A program made the position numbers and the translations under genes. 64,000 bases of DNA from Puffinus mauretanicus (lineage: Eukaryota > Chordata > Aves > Procellariiformes > Procellariidae). Positions 36,386-50,970 of the stretch are shown here, piece by piece. The DNA is taken from NCBI GenBank assembly GCA_023333565.1, contig JAJKFH010001094.1, positions 248,001 to 312,000 of the forward strand, written 5' to 3'. The number at the start of each line of letters is the position of its first letter. The stretch's first letter is position 1. The notes below the pieces were generated by a model. It was not told the DNA's origin and ran no database searches. It saw only the letters and a program-made list of their open reading frames with translations.

Positions 36386-37970
36386 AAACATTTAGGTTGG
36401 AAAAGACCCTTAAGATTATCAAGTCCAACAGTAAACCTAAGAGTGCCGAGTCCGCCACTAAACCATGTCCCTAAGCACCACATCTACACCTCTTTTAAAT
36501 ACCTCCAAGGATGGTGACTCAACCACTTCCCTGGGCAGCCTGTTCCAATGCTTGACAACCCTTTCAGTGAAGACATTTTTCCTAATATCCAATCTAAACC
36601 TCCCCTTGTGCCACTTGAGGCCGTTTTCGTTCATCGTATCACTTGTTACCTGGGAGAAGAGACCGGCACCCACCTCGCTACAACCTCCTTTCAGGTAGTT
36701 GTAGAGCACGATGAGGTCTCCCCTCAGCCTCCTCTTCTCCAGATTAAACAGTCCAAGTTCCTCAGCCGCTCCTCATAAGACTTGTGCTCCAGACCCTTCA
36801 CCAGCTTCGTTGCCCTTCTCTGGACACGCTCCAGCACCTCAATGTCCTTCTTGTAGTGAGGGGCCCAAAGCTGAACACAGTATTCGAGGTGCGGCCTCAC
36901 CAGTGCCGCGTACAGGGGCACGATCACCTCCCTGCTCCTGCTGGCCACACTATTTCTGATACAGGCCAGGATGCCGTTGGCCTTGGCCACCTGGGCACAC
37001 TGCTGGCTCATGTTCAGCCGGCTGTTGACGAGTACCTCCAGGTCCTTTTCCGCCACTCTTCCCTAAGGCTGTAGGGTTGCCTGGGGTTATTGTTACCCAA
37101 GTGCAGGACCTGGCACTTGGCGTTGTCAAACCTCATACAGTTGGCCTCAGCCCATCGATCCAGCCTGTCCAGGTGCCTCTGCAGAGCCTTCCTACCCTCC
37201 AGCAGATCAACACTCCTGCCCAGCTTGGTGTCATCTGCAAACTTACTGAGGGAGCACTTGATCTCCTCATCCAGATCATTGATAAAGATATCAAACAGAG
37301 CTGGCCCCAATACTGAGCTCTGGGGAACACCACTTATGACCGGCCGCCACCTGGATTTAACTCCATCACCATTCTTCGGGCTTGTCCAGCCAACCAGTTT
37401 TTTACCCAGCAAAGAGTACGCCCGTCCAAGCCATGAGCAGCCAGTTTCTCCAGGAGAATGCTGTGGGAAACAGTGTCAAAGGCTTTACTAAAGTCCAGGT
37501 AGACAACATCGACAGCCTTTCCCTCATCCACTAAGCAAGTCACCTTGTGATAGAAGATCAGGTTAGTCAACCAGGACCTGCCTTTCATAGCCCATGCTGA
37601 CTGGGCCTGATCACCTGGTTGTCCTGTACATGTCGTGTGACGGCGCTCAAGATGATCTGCTCCATAACCTTCCCTGGCACTGAGGTCAGACTGACAGGCC
37701 TGTAGTTTCTCAGATCCTCCTTCCAGCCCTTCTTGTAGATGGGCATCACCTTTGCTAACCTCCAGTCAACTGGGACCTCCCTGGTTAGTCAGAACTGTTG
37801 ATAAATGATGGAAAGCACCTTGGTGAGGACTTCTGCCAGCTCCCTCAGTACCCTTGGGTGGATCCCATCCAGCCCCATAGACTTGTGTGTGTAGCAGGTC
37901 ACTAACCATTTCCCCTTGGATTATGGGGGCTTCATTCTGCTCCCCGTCCCTGTCTTCCAGCTGGCAGATG
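36386..37970 (-). mobile_element. CR1 LINE, 5'-truncated, longest copy, with multiple frameshifts
   Basis: On the - strand the 3' end is near 36386 (ATTTAGGTTGGAAAAGACCC, with the terminal octamers worn away). The coding part reads from 37588 down to 36458 in at least four frame segments. It carries [19 protein letters not shown] (one residue changed from the usual G), FADD at 37230-37241, the [20 protein letters not shown] block and the end VVLRDMV. Upstream, + strand sequence GGATCCCATCCAGCCCCATAG (37860-37880) matches the GPDGIHP-coding block. Recognisable CR1 continues to about 37970, some 100 bp further 5' than in the 10.9 kb copy. The two are clearly the same subfamily. This one has more small indels and is dead. 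Antisense to ITPK1. Confidence 0.92.
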
Positions 37971-39065
37971 GCTCAAGAGACTGGATACTTAAACAGTTGA
38001 GAATCCCTTCTAATTTCAAGTCCAAATTGATTCACAGTCAGATTTACCCACAAAAAGCAGTACCATCTTTTAACAACACAGATTTCTGTCTGCATTGGCC
38101 ATTTCACCTTTTATTGGAGCCCTGAACCTTGGCACAAGCAAAACCCACCTAATACTGAGACAGAGCTGGGATTCAAAGCGTAATAAGCTGGATGAGAATC
38201 ACAGCTAGACATGCACATACTTCTCTCAATCTGGTGGTACTTGTCTTATCTTTACTATTTATATCTTTGATTTACCACAAGGATTTTATCTTTAAGAAAA
38301 AAAGACAGTCATAGTTCTCTATCTAATCCTAAAATCACATTTTTTTTTCCTTCTGTTTTAGGAATAGTAAAGACTCTTTAAACAAAATTTATCTCCCAAA
38401 TGTAAATATACCCAACTTTAGGTACATTTTTAACCATGTCAGTTAGTGAATTGCATCAGATCGTAAGTGTTTGGTTAGTTGCAGTGAAAGTAAAAGCCTG
38501 CCTGGAACTGAAGAGTAAAACAAATGCATTTCATATTGAATTTAATGTGTCTCCTCATATGTAGCTGGTTTTGATCCGTTTTCCTTCTGCGTTCTCATGC
38601 AGTCTTTATTTTTCTTCTTATTTTGTCCAAGAGAATTTCTTTTAATAACTTTCCATACTTGGTTAGCCTTTATAGGAAAATTCATTTTTCCTTTTGTAAA
38701 GGTAGATCCACATGCACTTGTTCAGGCTTATAGGGAAGTTTGTTTTCTTTGAAACCTAAATGTAAGTAGGTTTCCTCTCCTTTTTTTTTTTTTTTACTTT
38801 AAAAAAACTAACTGATTTTTTCAAAATGTTTTCTGGTTTGTGTTCTGGTGATGTGATTTTTTCTGCTGTGTACACCATGTACTGCAACTTCTAAAGACTA
38901 AGGTGTTGATGGGTGGTTTTAGTGGCTGTAGGGCACATAGTATTAATCTAGGAACTGCACCATCATTATCTCCATTAGAGCAAGGGTATTGTGTCAGGAA
39001 GGTAGAGAGAGAGATTTGAAGTTGTTAAAGACAAACCTGTAGAAGAACTCCACTGACCTGGGGCT

Positions 39066-39096
39066 TGAAAGGCTTGATCCCGTTCCAAGCCTTTCA
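39066..39096. repeat. 11-bp-stem inverted repeat
   Basis: TGAAAGGCTTG (39066-39076) and CAAGCCTTTCA (39086-39096) are exact reverse complements with a 9-base spacer. An extra U-G pair is possible at the base in a sense transcript. No known element is recognised around it. Confidence 0.75.
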
Positions 39097-41912
39097 GATG
39101 GTGTCTGGGTGGGTGTTAATCTCTCCACCCCCTTGTTTCTTCATTTCACACCTTCATCAGTCCTCTTTGTTTGGTTTGAAACTTTTCCAAAGGAGACACT
39201 ACAGCTTATCATGTGTTTTGCACAGTTCTCAAAATACTCGCCTTCTAATGCTACTGTAATACAAATGATCCTATGGTGTTAGGGGAAAACAGTAAGGCTG
39301 CCATGGTGTCCAGTCCACATAGCTTTTAGTTGTAACTGTATACAGAGGAAATATTTTGAAACAGCATTTAGTGAAAACTGAATTCTGAGCTGTGACCTGG
39401 TTTCTTTAAACATTCAGGTTTTGTCATTATTTTGAAGCCTGGAGTATCTGATGCTAAAAATACACTGTGCTGAGTTTCCCATGTGTAGGTAGTTATATAA
39501 ATCTTGCCATAAATAATACTTGCTCACTCGATCATTATAGAAATGTCTTGACATGCAGTTCATAAGGGATTTGCTCAGGGCAAACCAAAATTGAGTAGAA
39601 AAACACAGATTAGAACGAGAGTTCCTAGACCTATTTAGATCCTGCTTTTATAGCATCATTTCAATCATTTCATGGCTTAGTTTGTCATTTCTCCAATGTT
39701 TAGACAAATCTGAAGAGGGCTAAGGAGAATCCTTAATTCTTCAGTCAGCTGTGAAATGTGAAGGGCTGGTATGGCACCTTTACAGCTGCATGCCTTAAAA
39801 AGGTTTAAGCTAAATATCTTAATAGTCTATCATTGTGCTATGAGCATAAGCATAGAGTTGAATGCTTCAGTCCTTTACAGTTTGGATTTCACAGCCATTT
39901 TGTAGAAATCCTTGAGACTATAAAACTGAGTAGTATAAAAGTCCCGGTTGTTGTGTAGTTATTGGGAGAAGGCGTATTTTATAACTATGAGGGAAGAACG
40001 CATAGATGAACTGTTGGTATGTGAGGCAGAGTTCTTCAGGCTGGCAAGACCTGTGCTGTAGTCAGTCTCCTGAATCCAGGTGTCTTGACTAAACCAAAAA
40101 AAACCCCACAATTCTCTTTCTGGTCTGAAATACTCTGGTCAAAGAAAAGTCCAAGTGCACTTGAGCTTAAAAAAAAAAAACAACAAAGAAAAGAAAAAAA
40201 ATTGGTACTGAAGGGAGTGGTTATCTGGACAGTGGGCAGTTATGAACAATAACTCCTAGGATATCACATATAACTTGCAGGGATCAGTATAGCAAAGCAC
40301 AGATGCAAAGATAGTGTAGATGCAAGTTTGTACTAAGCAAACTGAAGTGAAATCGTTGAGATGGGAGGGAGCGGTGCAGCTGAGCTCTGAAAGAGTGTAA
40401 GTAGCAAGCATATGACAAAGTCTTACTGAGATCTCAGGATTGATTTAATTAGGAAGCGAATGTTTTGACTTAACTCTCAGAAACGAGCCATCCCTATTTG
40501 CATGAATCCTAGTTTTGCGTTAGGTTCTTCTGTCAAGGGATGAATGTCATTGGTGCCCAGTCCACCAGTCCCTCAGCCCGATCGATCGCTTTCATCTCTC
40601 TGAGTTTATTCCTGCACACTCTGCTTCAAGTTGAAAAATAAGATTGTAAAATCATTGTACCGGGAACTGCTGTGAATTTTGTTTCTGCAAAGAACAAAAC
40701 TACAACTTGTTAGACCTATTACTAACAGCCAAACTCCGTAGAAGCTAATTCAGACCTTAAAATAAACCTCGAGAGTCAAGAAAATCACAGTGCACGGAAC
40801 AGCAAGGCAGGAATGCTCATACAGCTCCGGAGGAATGAGACCTGTCTCCCATGAAGGGTGGTGGGGTTTTTGGTGCCCAGCTCCTGCTGTTCCCAGACAG
40901 GCCAGCCTGACTGCTCCCTGGGAGGCTCTTCCTGCAGAGCCTTCATTATGCTAGAGCACTGGAGTGGGGAGGGAACATGTATTGATTTTAAGAAGCAGAA
41001 GGATTGCAGTGTTCATTTTAAAAGTACGCCATTTTCTTTGCATGTCCCAGACCTCATTTCTGTGCTACGCGTGAGGTGAGAATTGTGGTGTGTAGCTCTG
41101 CTTTGAGTTACCCCTGGTCTGGGTGCAGTAGGGGTAGTTTGTTGTGTTACAAAACGCAAATAGAAGATGAATGGAATTACTCAGGGCATCCTGGTTTATC
41201 TCCAGCACTTCTCATCCAGCTGATTTGATTCTAACTAACATTTGTGGGTCAGATCTGCGAGTTCACTGCCTTTTGATGTAGAATGATGTTGTGAAAGAAT
41301 TTCAGTTTTCTGACCTTTTGTTGTTCTTCTGTCATTTCTCTGTCTTCCCTTTTTCATTCTGACTACATGATCTATTAATGTAAGATTGAGCAGGGATCCT
41401 TTCTGGGAGGATACTCAATCTGTTTCCCTGAAAAAGGAGGCAGGGAACATGAGCGAGAGAAGGCAGATCCAGAGGAATAGGAAATTCAGACTGTGTAATG
41501 GAGTTGCATTAATAATAATGAGAATAGATTGCTAGTCCTTGCACTGGTTTTTGAAAGGGATATTGCAAAAGAAGTCAGTAATTAAAATTTAAGCAGTTTT
41601 GGGTTTTTGTGAAGCTATTTAAAACGTAATTATTCAACAAATTATTTGATAAACTTAATGCCAGTTATTACAAAGTAGTGAGAGAACAGATACTCAAATG
41701 TCAGAATTTTCATGTCAGGGCATGACCATGGACTTTTAGGAGAACAAACAGTGAAAAAGATTTAAAAAAAAAAAAAATTAATCTGTTTCTCTGTCCATAT
41801 CAAATAACATGCTAAAAGAGGATTCTAAGAGCAAATGAAGCCGTTTTTGATTGTTTATCCTCAGTTCCAGGTGTCACCAGTGCTGGAAGCAGCTCTTCTC
41901 ATACTGCCGCTC

Positions 41913-41934
41913 TCTTCTCACCCTAGTGAGAAGA
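41913..41934. repeat. 9-bp-stem, 4-nt-loop inverted repeat
   Basis: TCTTCTCAC (41913-41921) and GTGAGAAGA (41926-41934) are exact reverse complements around CCTA. A tight hairpin like this can arise by chance in 64 kb. No terminator-like role applies in a vertebrate intron. Confidence 0.7.
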
Positions 41935-44900
41935 AAAACATGATTAGAGAACATCTGTTCTAGTTCAGTGGATGCAAGCATCAAACAAGGTTATTTTTAA
42001 GAGAACCTGAGGCCACCTAATTCTAGGCTGTACACATGTACAAGACTCTAGCATGAATTCCACTGGAGAGTGCTTATTCTTAGGAAAAAAACAGACAAAA
42101 TGTTCCAATACGTGAGTGCAGATGCCTTACCTGCATGTTAAATCTGGGTGCAGAGCTTGACAGACACTGTTTGTCTTCTAGGTGTCTGGAAATGTGTGCA
42201 CTTTTCTCTCTTCCCATTTTATTAACACATAGTTGTGTCAGGGCCCCCACTGGGGAGGATGTCTGACCTGCTCAGTATTTGCCAGTTTAAAATATTATAA
42301 GTTTATTCCACAACGAGCTTGAATTGCTGGCAATAGCCACTTTTTCCACCAAGCTGGGGAAGGAGAAGTAAGTGCAGTTTATGTTCTCTTCATGAAAGCT
42401 CTCTCTATAAAGATGGGTATACTGGTGACAGTGGGATTGCTTCTCTAGGCTCTTGTGAACACTGGCCACTTGAGCGACATCCACGCTACGTGCTATGGTC
42501 ATACGCACATGAGGTCTTCCAACTGAACATCCCCTGTGCCCCATCCCAATATGTCCCATTGCTGTAGTCACCTGTCTGCATGGGATGTGGCCCGAGGCCG
42601 TGCAGTTCCAGGGCACCATATAACTTTTTCAGTCGCTCTTCTCAATGAGGAAGTGTGTTTATAGAAGGATCAAGAGGATTGTAGCACAAACCTTGACAGA
42701 CTAACAGTGTTTAGTAAAATTTTAGGGTTAGTTTTAATTTGCATCTTAACAGGAAGTTTATGAAGTAGCTGGAGTGAAAGTGGGGTCCCAGATCTAACCC
42801 ATGCCTGAATTAAAGTACCTCCAAACCTAGCCACAGATTCCTGTGTTCAGATCATCTCGGTTAAGACTATAATCTGAGTTAACTACACAATATGCATGTG
42901 TCCTCCCATACCAGCAGTAGATCTGTACTTGGTAGCGCTGTATTATGCACAGGGTCTAATGCCTAGTCTTTTGATTTTTAGTCATTCAGACAGTGATGTT
43001 TGTCTCACCGTTGCAGAATACTTCTGGCAAGCAAGAACAATGAGAAGAGATACTATTTAGGCTTCAGATCCCAATGTCCCCAAAAGTAGCCAAAACCTAA
43101 AGCAGTGGGTTTTTTTCCCGTCCTCATCTGTCAACATCTCCAAAATTGTAGTGTCCTGTTCTTGTCTCTAGAGCCCTTCTCTACTCAATTTGCATCAAGC
43201 CAAGTAAAAAACTCAAGTGTTCTATGTGACATAAAGGGTGCAAGAGACCTGGTGGTACCCCTGGCTACCTGTCTTCCTCCGTCGTCTTCTGCTTTCTCAG
43301 TGTTAAATTAAGGCCAGTGTCAGTGCTGGGCTTTGTTGACTGTTGACAGAAGAGGGGTTATGGAAATTCAGTACAGGTTGTCATTCAAGCAATATAAAAC
43401 ATGTTTAATAAAAAGAGCCTGGGGGATCAAGCGTGAAGAAATTTGCACAATGAAACACTTTTCTTACATTCACTGTCCACCCTAACTCACTCTCCTCTTT
43501 TCTGCTTCACTAGTTAATCTCCAAAGTACTTGTGGGCTTTCAAGTTTGATCAGATTGCAAGGAGCAGCCTCTTGGAAGAAGGGATCAGAGAAAGGTTAAC
43601 ACTGCTGGGAACTTGGTGTTTACCATTTCAGTGGTGTGATTTAGCTTTCTCCTTTATACTGATTGTCAATAGAGTTAAATAAATGTCATGGCTTTTAAAA
43701 ACAGTCCAGAAGAGAGACACTGCTTTGTAGTTTGAAACAAAACATATCTTTAGGCTGGGCAACATATCCAGACTTGAGATAGCATGGTAATTAAAATTAA
43801 TGATAATTTAATGTAATGGTCCTTATCCTGTAGGAAGACTTGTTTGTACAAAATGAAGTATTACATATGCTAAAGTCAGAGTTTGATGTAGGGGAGGAAA
43901 AGTCCATGGGCTGGCAATATGTCACCAAATGTAGTTCAAATAGGCCAGACTCTATATTTGTTTTTTAATTAAGCTTAATATATGTGTCTGTGAAGAGCTG
44001 CAGCTAAACTTTGGTAGACTGAGTTGACCAGAGGACTGCTGTTCCTAAAATAGAATTTATTTGTTATTTTTCTATTGCATTTACCATTTGAGACATCTCT
44101 AGCTGATGGCTGGATAAGATAATATTGGGACGGGTCTGCCATTTGTCACAAGGCTTCCTGAAATGTCTTTTGCCAGTGCTGACCTTTATGGTACAGAACA
44201 ACGGTGCCCTTACTGAAGGGTTTTCCATAATGGAGAAATGCCCATTGACCAAATTCTCACCGTCATCCTGCGGATGTCTTTCCTGAGAACCAACACCTCT
44301 GATGTAATTACTACTGCAGGTGATATTACCAAGATCAGAGACATCTGTTTGCTTTGATTTTCAGTCTTATAACGTCCTGAAATCCTACACTCGGCTGTAG
44401 CAGGTGAAGCCTAAAGCAGCAGTAGTCCTCTCTGTTCTCTGTGCAGAGCGTGCTGTGTGTCGCGTTGCAGGGGGCAGGTTATTTCTGTGTTACGGTTGCA
44501 TCTAGCCATGAGCATTGTGTGGTGCAGGAGAAACATACTTTTCTTCCAGGCTGTATCTTTTTCCCAGTAATGGAGTAGCTCTCATTGCCAGGCATGTGTT
44601 AGCTCAGAATCATAGCAGCCTCTGAATTTATAGCTTTTTTTCAAGGTAAAAGGAAGAAGATGGGCTATGGAAGGGAGTTACGCAGATCTAGTTCCTTTCA
44701 CGCTGCAGTGGACTAGGGATGCCTGTGTAATCAGCTGAGCACATCTCCTCTGGGAGGGGCGACAGCGAGAGCATTGTATGGGTTTTCTCTAGGATTCAAA
44801 ACCAGCATCTGAGCAGCTTTCTGAGCTTTTCAAGCTGACCCCCAAACCAGACACATCTACTGCTACAAAGCAAATAAAAAAAAAACCACAACCCAATCCA

Positions 44901-45048
44901 GCTGCAAAATCTGATTCTTGATTTAAAGTTAACCTAAAGTTAAAGCTTATTTCCAGCTATATGTTATTGCCTATGTTCTTAATTGGAACTGATGAGCAGA
45001 ACCTGTGTAGTACGGCATTTTTTATGTTAAATGAGGCAAGTGGGTTTT

Positions 45049-45092
45049 TTGGGGGTTGGGGTGTATGTGGTGTATTTGGGCAGTGGGGGGTG
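45049..45092 (+). other. G-rich tract
   Basis: A run of G-blocks sits on the sense strand (GGGGGTTGGGG, later GGGCAGTGGGGGG). One spacer between G-runs is about 16 bases, so it misses the strict G-quadruplex rule, though a long-loop form is possible. Confidence 0.4.
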
Positions 45093-48000
45093 TTAAGCAA
45101 ACTGATTCCCTGCAGGCATCACACTTGAACACTGTTCCCTGCCTACCTACATAGTAGTCTCTGAAAATTCATGTCTAGACACAGTTGTGGATGAAAGTCA
45201 GAGTCTGACCAGCACTACCAAATTCTGAGCTGGGCCTGCAGCGCTTTTTTGGAGCAGGAATCTTCTCCCTCCTTCTGAACACAAGGGTGGGAGGATTTAC
45301 AACCTGAGTTAACTGCATAGGTATTACAGAATATCTCTTTGATGATGGCCTCTGAGTAGTTTTCTAAATCACACGAAAGGAATGTGGTATGTTTAATGCT
45401 CTGTAACTGCGTACGCGCAGCTTCTCATCTTCATTATAATGCTGCTGAAAAGCGTTCCCTTCTGAACTAAGAAAATTTAAGTAAAGAGCTAACTTTTAAG
45501 TATTTCGTCATCTTTTTAGAGCACTTTCTAGTTCTTAATAAATAGGCTTGTTTCTTTAGTGCACTTTAATATGAGAGGTAGGGACTTTGTGTAGGAGACT
45601 GTGTTCAAAATCTGACCTGCATCTACAAGCATAGTATTCTCTTGCATTTCTCCAACTTCTTCCAACCAAATATCTTGTTTTCTTTCAGAAAGTGGCTGTA
45701 TCTACCCCTTACAAGGGCTACATAATAACCTGGTACATTGAAACACCACCTAAGTAGCCTGAAGTCCCAAAGCAAGCTTAGAGAAGTGTGATTTTTTTTT
45801 TTTCTCCGAGTCTTGTACAATAAATACAAGATCATCTGGTTGCCTGTGCTGTTAAGAGTCTCTGCTAAAGACCCAGCATAAGTCTTTGCAGGCAAAATCA
45901 AAGATTTGCTGACAGCAACTTGCACTGTGTTACTAAAATGCTTCACTAGAGCAACCAGACCCTTTCTTTTCCATCCCCAGTACAGTAGCTTCACTGGCAA
46001 AGGATTTGATTGGAATGAAATCAGAACTCAAAACTTCTTGAAGCAGCAATGGGGGAGCACAATGGAGGCCTCTGTGAATCAGGAGCAGTATGCTGATGAT
46101 GAATGGGAACAGCAATGTGTTGTTTCTTCTGGTAAATATGAAAGTAGTAGGTGGTAAGCTTGAAAAAAAAAAAACATTTTCACTATCCTATACTGCATAG
46201 CTAAACAAGGAAACTCAGTGCCACAGGATGTGTGAATGCCAATTTGTGTGTGTTCGAAAAAGCAGTTAGATTGATGGTAGAAAAACTTATTGAGAACGGA
46301 TAAACCCTTTACTTTCCTGAAAAAGTCCCTAAATGGCTGCTGCAATGGGGTATGACGTGGACAATGTCATTGTAAGCTTTCTGTGGTTCTACACTCTTCC
46401 CTAGACATCTGCCATTAGCCTTTGTCTTTGCTGATATGCCCTGTTATGATCAGGCATCATCCTTATGCTGGAAAAAACCCCAAAAGCAGCACAAATGAGC
46501 AAGGGATGCTGAAAATCTCCCTGGCAAAGACAAGGAGAAAAGGAAGTGGGGAACCTAAAGGAAAAATAAAATACAGAGAAACAGAGTGAATACTAGGGAA
46601 CAGTTTCCACGGGAGTGTGTGAACACGTACCCCATCACTACAAATACTCACCTGAGTTTCCATCCTTTGGAAACATCACTTGGCTCTGCAAACCTGGAGT
46701 GCAAAGGGTGATCCTCATCCTGTGGAGCAAAAACGTCTTCCTGATCCCCATTAGATGAATCTTTTTGGTCTCTTTAGAGAGACTACCCTTCTCTTGTGGA
46801 CTAGAATAAGCCTAAGGGCATAAGGAAAACTAGAAACCCATAAGCTGGTTCACATGGTATGTTTAAGTCCTGTCCCCTCTCATTCCTTCTATTGGTTGTA
46901 CTGTAGTCAGATGGGTATTGAAATAAAAAGCCAGGTGACATCTTTCCAGTCTCTTCTGATGAGTATCTGGAATGAAATGCATCTGAAGTTATTTTAAAGA
47001 TGTTGGTGCCGGTGCCTGCAGGTTGTACCTGCTGGCTGAGGTGGGATGCTCGTGCCAAGGAGTGGCTTTTGGGACACTCCTGGGCTGTGTTCTCCTGGAA
47101 CTGAAAATTCTGAAATTTGGCTGACTGCAGTTTAACCCTGGATTTTGGCAGCTTTATGTAAGGCAGAATATCATGACTAGACTCATGCTGCAGAATATAA
47201 GTGCTTTTGAAATGGGATGCAAAGGTTAAAAATAAAAATAAAGGAATTAAAATCCCTTGGGTATTTTTTGAGGGAAGCTGAAGTGAAATGACAGAGCCAT
47301 GCAGAAGTGATCATGACTTGTAGTAAATGAAAATCCTTTAAAAATCTTAAGTTGGTTCTTAGAAAGATACATTATTAAATGTGGGCTCTGGGAGTTCTCT
47401 GGGATTTCCTGCTTAGTAGGATAAAAAGAAAGGGGAGAGGAAAGGGTGGTAATTTCATTCGTAACTAACTCTCAAACTCTTGCAAGTAAAGAAACAGTAG
47501 TTGCCCAGTTGGCAATGATGTGTTTGCAGTGCTGCATTTTTCACTGTGCTACAGGAACTTCTATCCTACTATTTGCCTTTCATACAGAAAATTAATTTCT
47601 TCTTGTCTGAGATAGACTTGCGAAGTATTTATAGGGGAAGAGCTATAAAAGTACACCAATATTACGGAAAATAACATGAGTGTATTGGCTAGCTGGCAGG
47701 GATATATTTATAGAATATTCCCTTACTCGGGCAGACTTAAGAAATGGGCATTGAGGACAGAGTATTCATCTCGATAACAGACCAATAACTGTTGTCAAAA
47801 TGAACATAATTACTGTTTCATGGTATACAGAGCAGGGGTCATCCTGCAGATTTAAAAACAAATTAAAATAAGCATCTAGCTCAGCCTCATGGGGGAAGAA
47901 TATGAATCGAATAAAGCACTTAGTGTAGAAGAGTTACAGTTTCAAAAGATGCTGAGATATCATCTGTGTGCCCTGAGCATGCCTTGGCTTAGACATGTCT

Positions 48001-50844
48001 TCTGCTTTGTTTTAGCCAGCAGAAGCCATGGCAGTGCCGTCCTCCTCAAGATCTCACTTTGTTTGCCTTCAGTGGCCATCTGTCTAGGAAGCAGCCTACC
48101 TCTGCCTTCCTTTGCAGTGGGTTTCAGTCCTGACACCACAGGACGATCAAGCCCCTGGCTCCTCCAGTGAGGTGGTTGCATTGGTTTCCCACTGGTTGTT
48201 CTGGCAGCACATCCACACGCTAATTGCTGTACTGTCATGGATAGCTTATGGTTGAAGTAAGTGTGAATATCGCAAGTGTCCTGTCCTCCCCTGAACTGTG
48301 GGTGGGTGCCTGCCTTCTTCCCCAGCCTCACACCAGAAAAATGCAGGTGAACGACGAGGGCTTGTTGGGAAGGAAGGGGCCTTTCTGGTTTTGTGGTTTC
48401 CTCATCGGTCAGTCTTGGAGCTAATACTTACCTTCCGTGAGTCTGCTGGAGTGTAAAGCCTGTGTCCTTGTGCCCCAAACAGGGCTAACAGAAGGAAATG
48501 AAAGAGTTTAGTGCTACAGGGTGCATTTAGTTGGTGCAGCCCCAGAAGTCCAGTAATGACTCTATTAAGTGCTCTGAACCAAGATCATGTCCTCGATCTC
48601 TCATTTAGAAGGAATAGCAGGGGATGAGTCCTGTTAAACTTTGTCTCCTCACTGTTCATAACTGCCCGTTCCTACTTGGAAGCCTGAACTTTTGCTCTCA
48701 GATGAACAAAGTACATAGGATGCCTCCCTCCTCTGTGTAGCGATATGAAAGTGGTCTGCAAAATCCAGTAGCAGTAGTGACAGATTTTTGCATGAGCGAG
48801 GTAGGCTTACTGTCACGTCCTCTTTGCTGGTACCCTGTTGTCTTGGTTGTGGCTCCCTGGCACTTTCAAAAGCTGTGATAGCCTAACCACCGTCAGGATT
48901 GCAGTGTCCTTTGCACATTACCCAAGGTGCGATCATCTTTTTTTCACAAGAAACATGGCATGATCTCTGCTTCCCCTTTTAGTAAAGCACCAGATCTCCT
49001 GACGGTTTCCTGCCTTTGTACTCTACTATATGCTGTGCAGACAATTCCTAAGGAACCTAAAGAGACTTATTAAACGCTTGATGGAGAAGCTTGAAATTTG
49101 ATGTTACATGCCTGAAGACTGGAAGCTATTGGCACCTGCTGTGATTCTCCAGTTCTGAGCACAGATTTCCCCACACACACACACTTTCTCAGTTCAACTG
49201 CACAATGGATTCCTCTTCCTGTGGAGACATTGCAAGGAGTGCTCAGGGCATTTCCTCCTCTTGTTCTGCTAAAACTAAGGGGGTTCCCGAGGACAAGTGT
49301 GTTGTCAGACTTGGTACATTCCTGCCTGTTTTCAGGTCCTCTCACTCCTGGTACGTTTTCGGAAACAAAATATCGCCCCTACTGTTGGTGTGAGAATCCC
49401 CCTTTGTAACTGGCAGCATGTTGTATTTTGGCATGGGATGAATGAGTTTCTGGAATTGTCTGTACAAGTCTCATATGTCTAACTACAGCGTTTGGCTGCT
49501 GCAGTCGGTGCATAAATGTGACTAATAGTCAGACTTACTGGAACAAAACAAACGCTGGTACTGCCCGGGTTGATGTCCTGGTAGGGTGCTAACACGTCCT
49601 TGTTTGGCATACACAGCATTTCTTCCTGAGTGCTTTCCTCTTTCTGCTGAGCTGAATTCAGCAGCACTGAGAAGCAGCAGCATCATCCTTCTCCACATTG
49701 TATCTCAGAGAGAAGCTGCTGAGGTCAGGTTTTGAAGGCTGTTCCCCATGAGACAGAAGGTACATCATACATCGCTCCTGCTTTTTAGCACAGTGTTGAA
49801 TTTTACAGCACCCTGTCTGCAGTGGCCTAATGTCTTCTGTTGCCCTTTTCTCTGGTAACGTGAAGAAATTACCCAGAAAAACTGTATGTACGCTGCTTTG
49901 CTGCTTAACACGTGGCACTCAGGTTTCTGCTAATGAATGGCACCAGTGCTGGCCTCGGGGAAGAGGAAGGAAGCTAAAATGTTCTTGTCAGGGCAAATCC
50001 ATGGTCTCAGAAGTCCTGTGTTTGCATAATCTCATCTTCTCCAAATATGAGTTCAAGTTGGGAAGAGCAGCCTCCCCGCCCCAGAGAACTGGTGTGTTTG
50101 TACAGCATGTGTCCTGCTTGTTTCTGAAGTGCTTTGAGTGCTGACGTGCAAATCCATGTGTTTGAGAGGCTCTACAGAACTGAGCACGTTTGGATACCTG
50201 CACGGTGCTGGTGGCACAGTTAAAATTACATGAAATCATCCGTGGGCACAAAGGCCAAAAAAGCAATCTCTAGTAATCACAACAATGCAAGAACATAAAA
50301 GTTAAAACCAAACAAATGGACAAGGATTTAAGATTCCAAACACATGAGGAAATCTCATATAAAGCTTGAGCTCTGTGTCTGTGTTATGTATCTTTGCAAA
50401 TCCTAACATTATTTAGGATCACGTTCTGCATTCTTGGAATAAACTAAAATGCTCATACTTGATGTGCTGGTCATAGTTTTACAAACTTTTCCACTGCACT
50501 TTTCTGCTTCAATATTTGTTTCCTTTCTCTGTATTTAAATGCCTCAACAAATGTCGTTCAGCTGTTGCATTGTGAGTGGCTGGTGACTCGGGACAGACCC
50601 AGGAACTGGTAAGTTCTTGGTTCAGGTGGAGTCAGGCACAAAAGATGAGGTTTTCCACCCCTGTGTGCAGGCTGTCTCCTGGGGAGTCCTTCTAGGGTTT
50701 TGTCTCTTGTTTTCACTGTCTGTAAAATGGAGTGGTGACGAGCGCTGCCTTTGTAAAAAGGGAACAGTCTCCAAATGAGTGCTGTGTGAGAGTTAGGAGA
50801 GTTGCCGGTACATCCTGAGCTGGAGCTTGCTGCTGAAACCCATC

Positions 50845-50970
50845 GTTGCTTTGGTCAGTTCACTTCCCTGGCAGTAAAATGAAACCCCCACTGGATAGCC
50901 CAGGGATACTGTAAGAATCTTTGATTCATGTGAAAATTTGTGTATTTGAAAAAGTTTGTATAAATGAAAT
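50845..50970 (+). repeat. MIR-like SINE remnant
   Basis: GGTCAGTTCACTTCCCTGGC and AGTAAAATGAAACCC fit the MIR blocks 'ggcaagtcacttcccctctc' and 'gtaaaatggggat'. Then come GGGATACTGTAAGAATC and a TTCATGTGAAAATTTGTGTA tail resembling the 'gtgaggattaaatgagtta' region. A further scrap (TCACTGTCTGTAAAATGGAG) lies at about 50716-50736. Diverged, with edges approximate. Confidence 0.5.

Noticed and set aside
36465..37491. + strand open frames across the 36.4 kb CR1
   Set aside because: They are shadows of the antisense CR1 ORF2. The near-identity to the shadows in the 10.9 kb copy comes from shared ancestry of the two CR1 copies.
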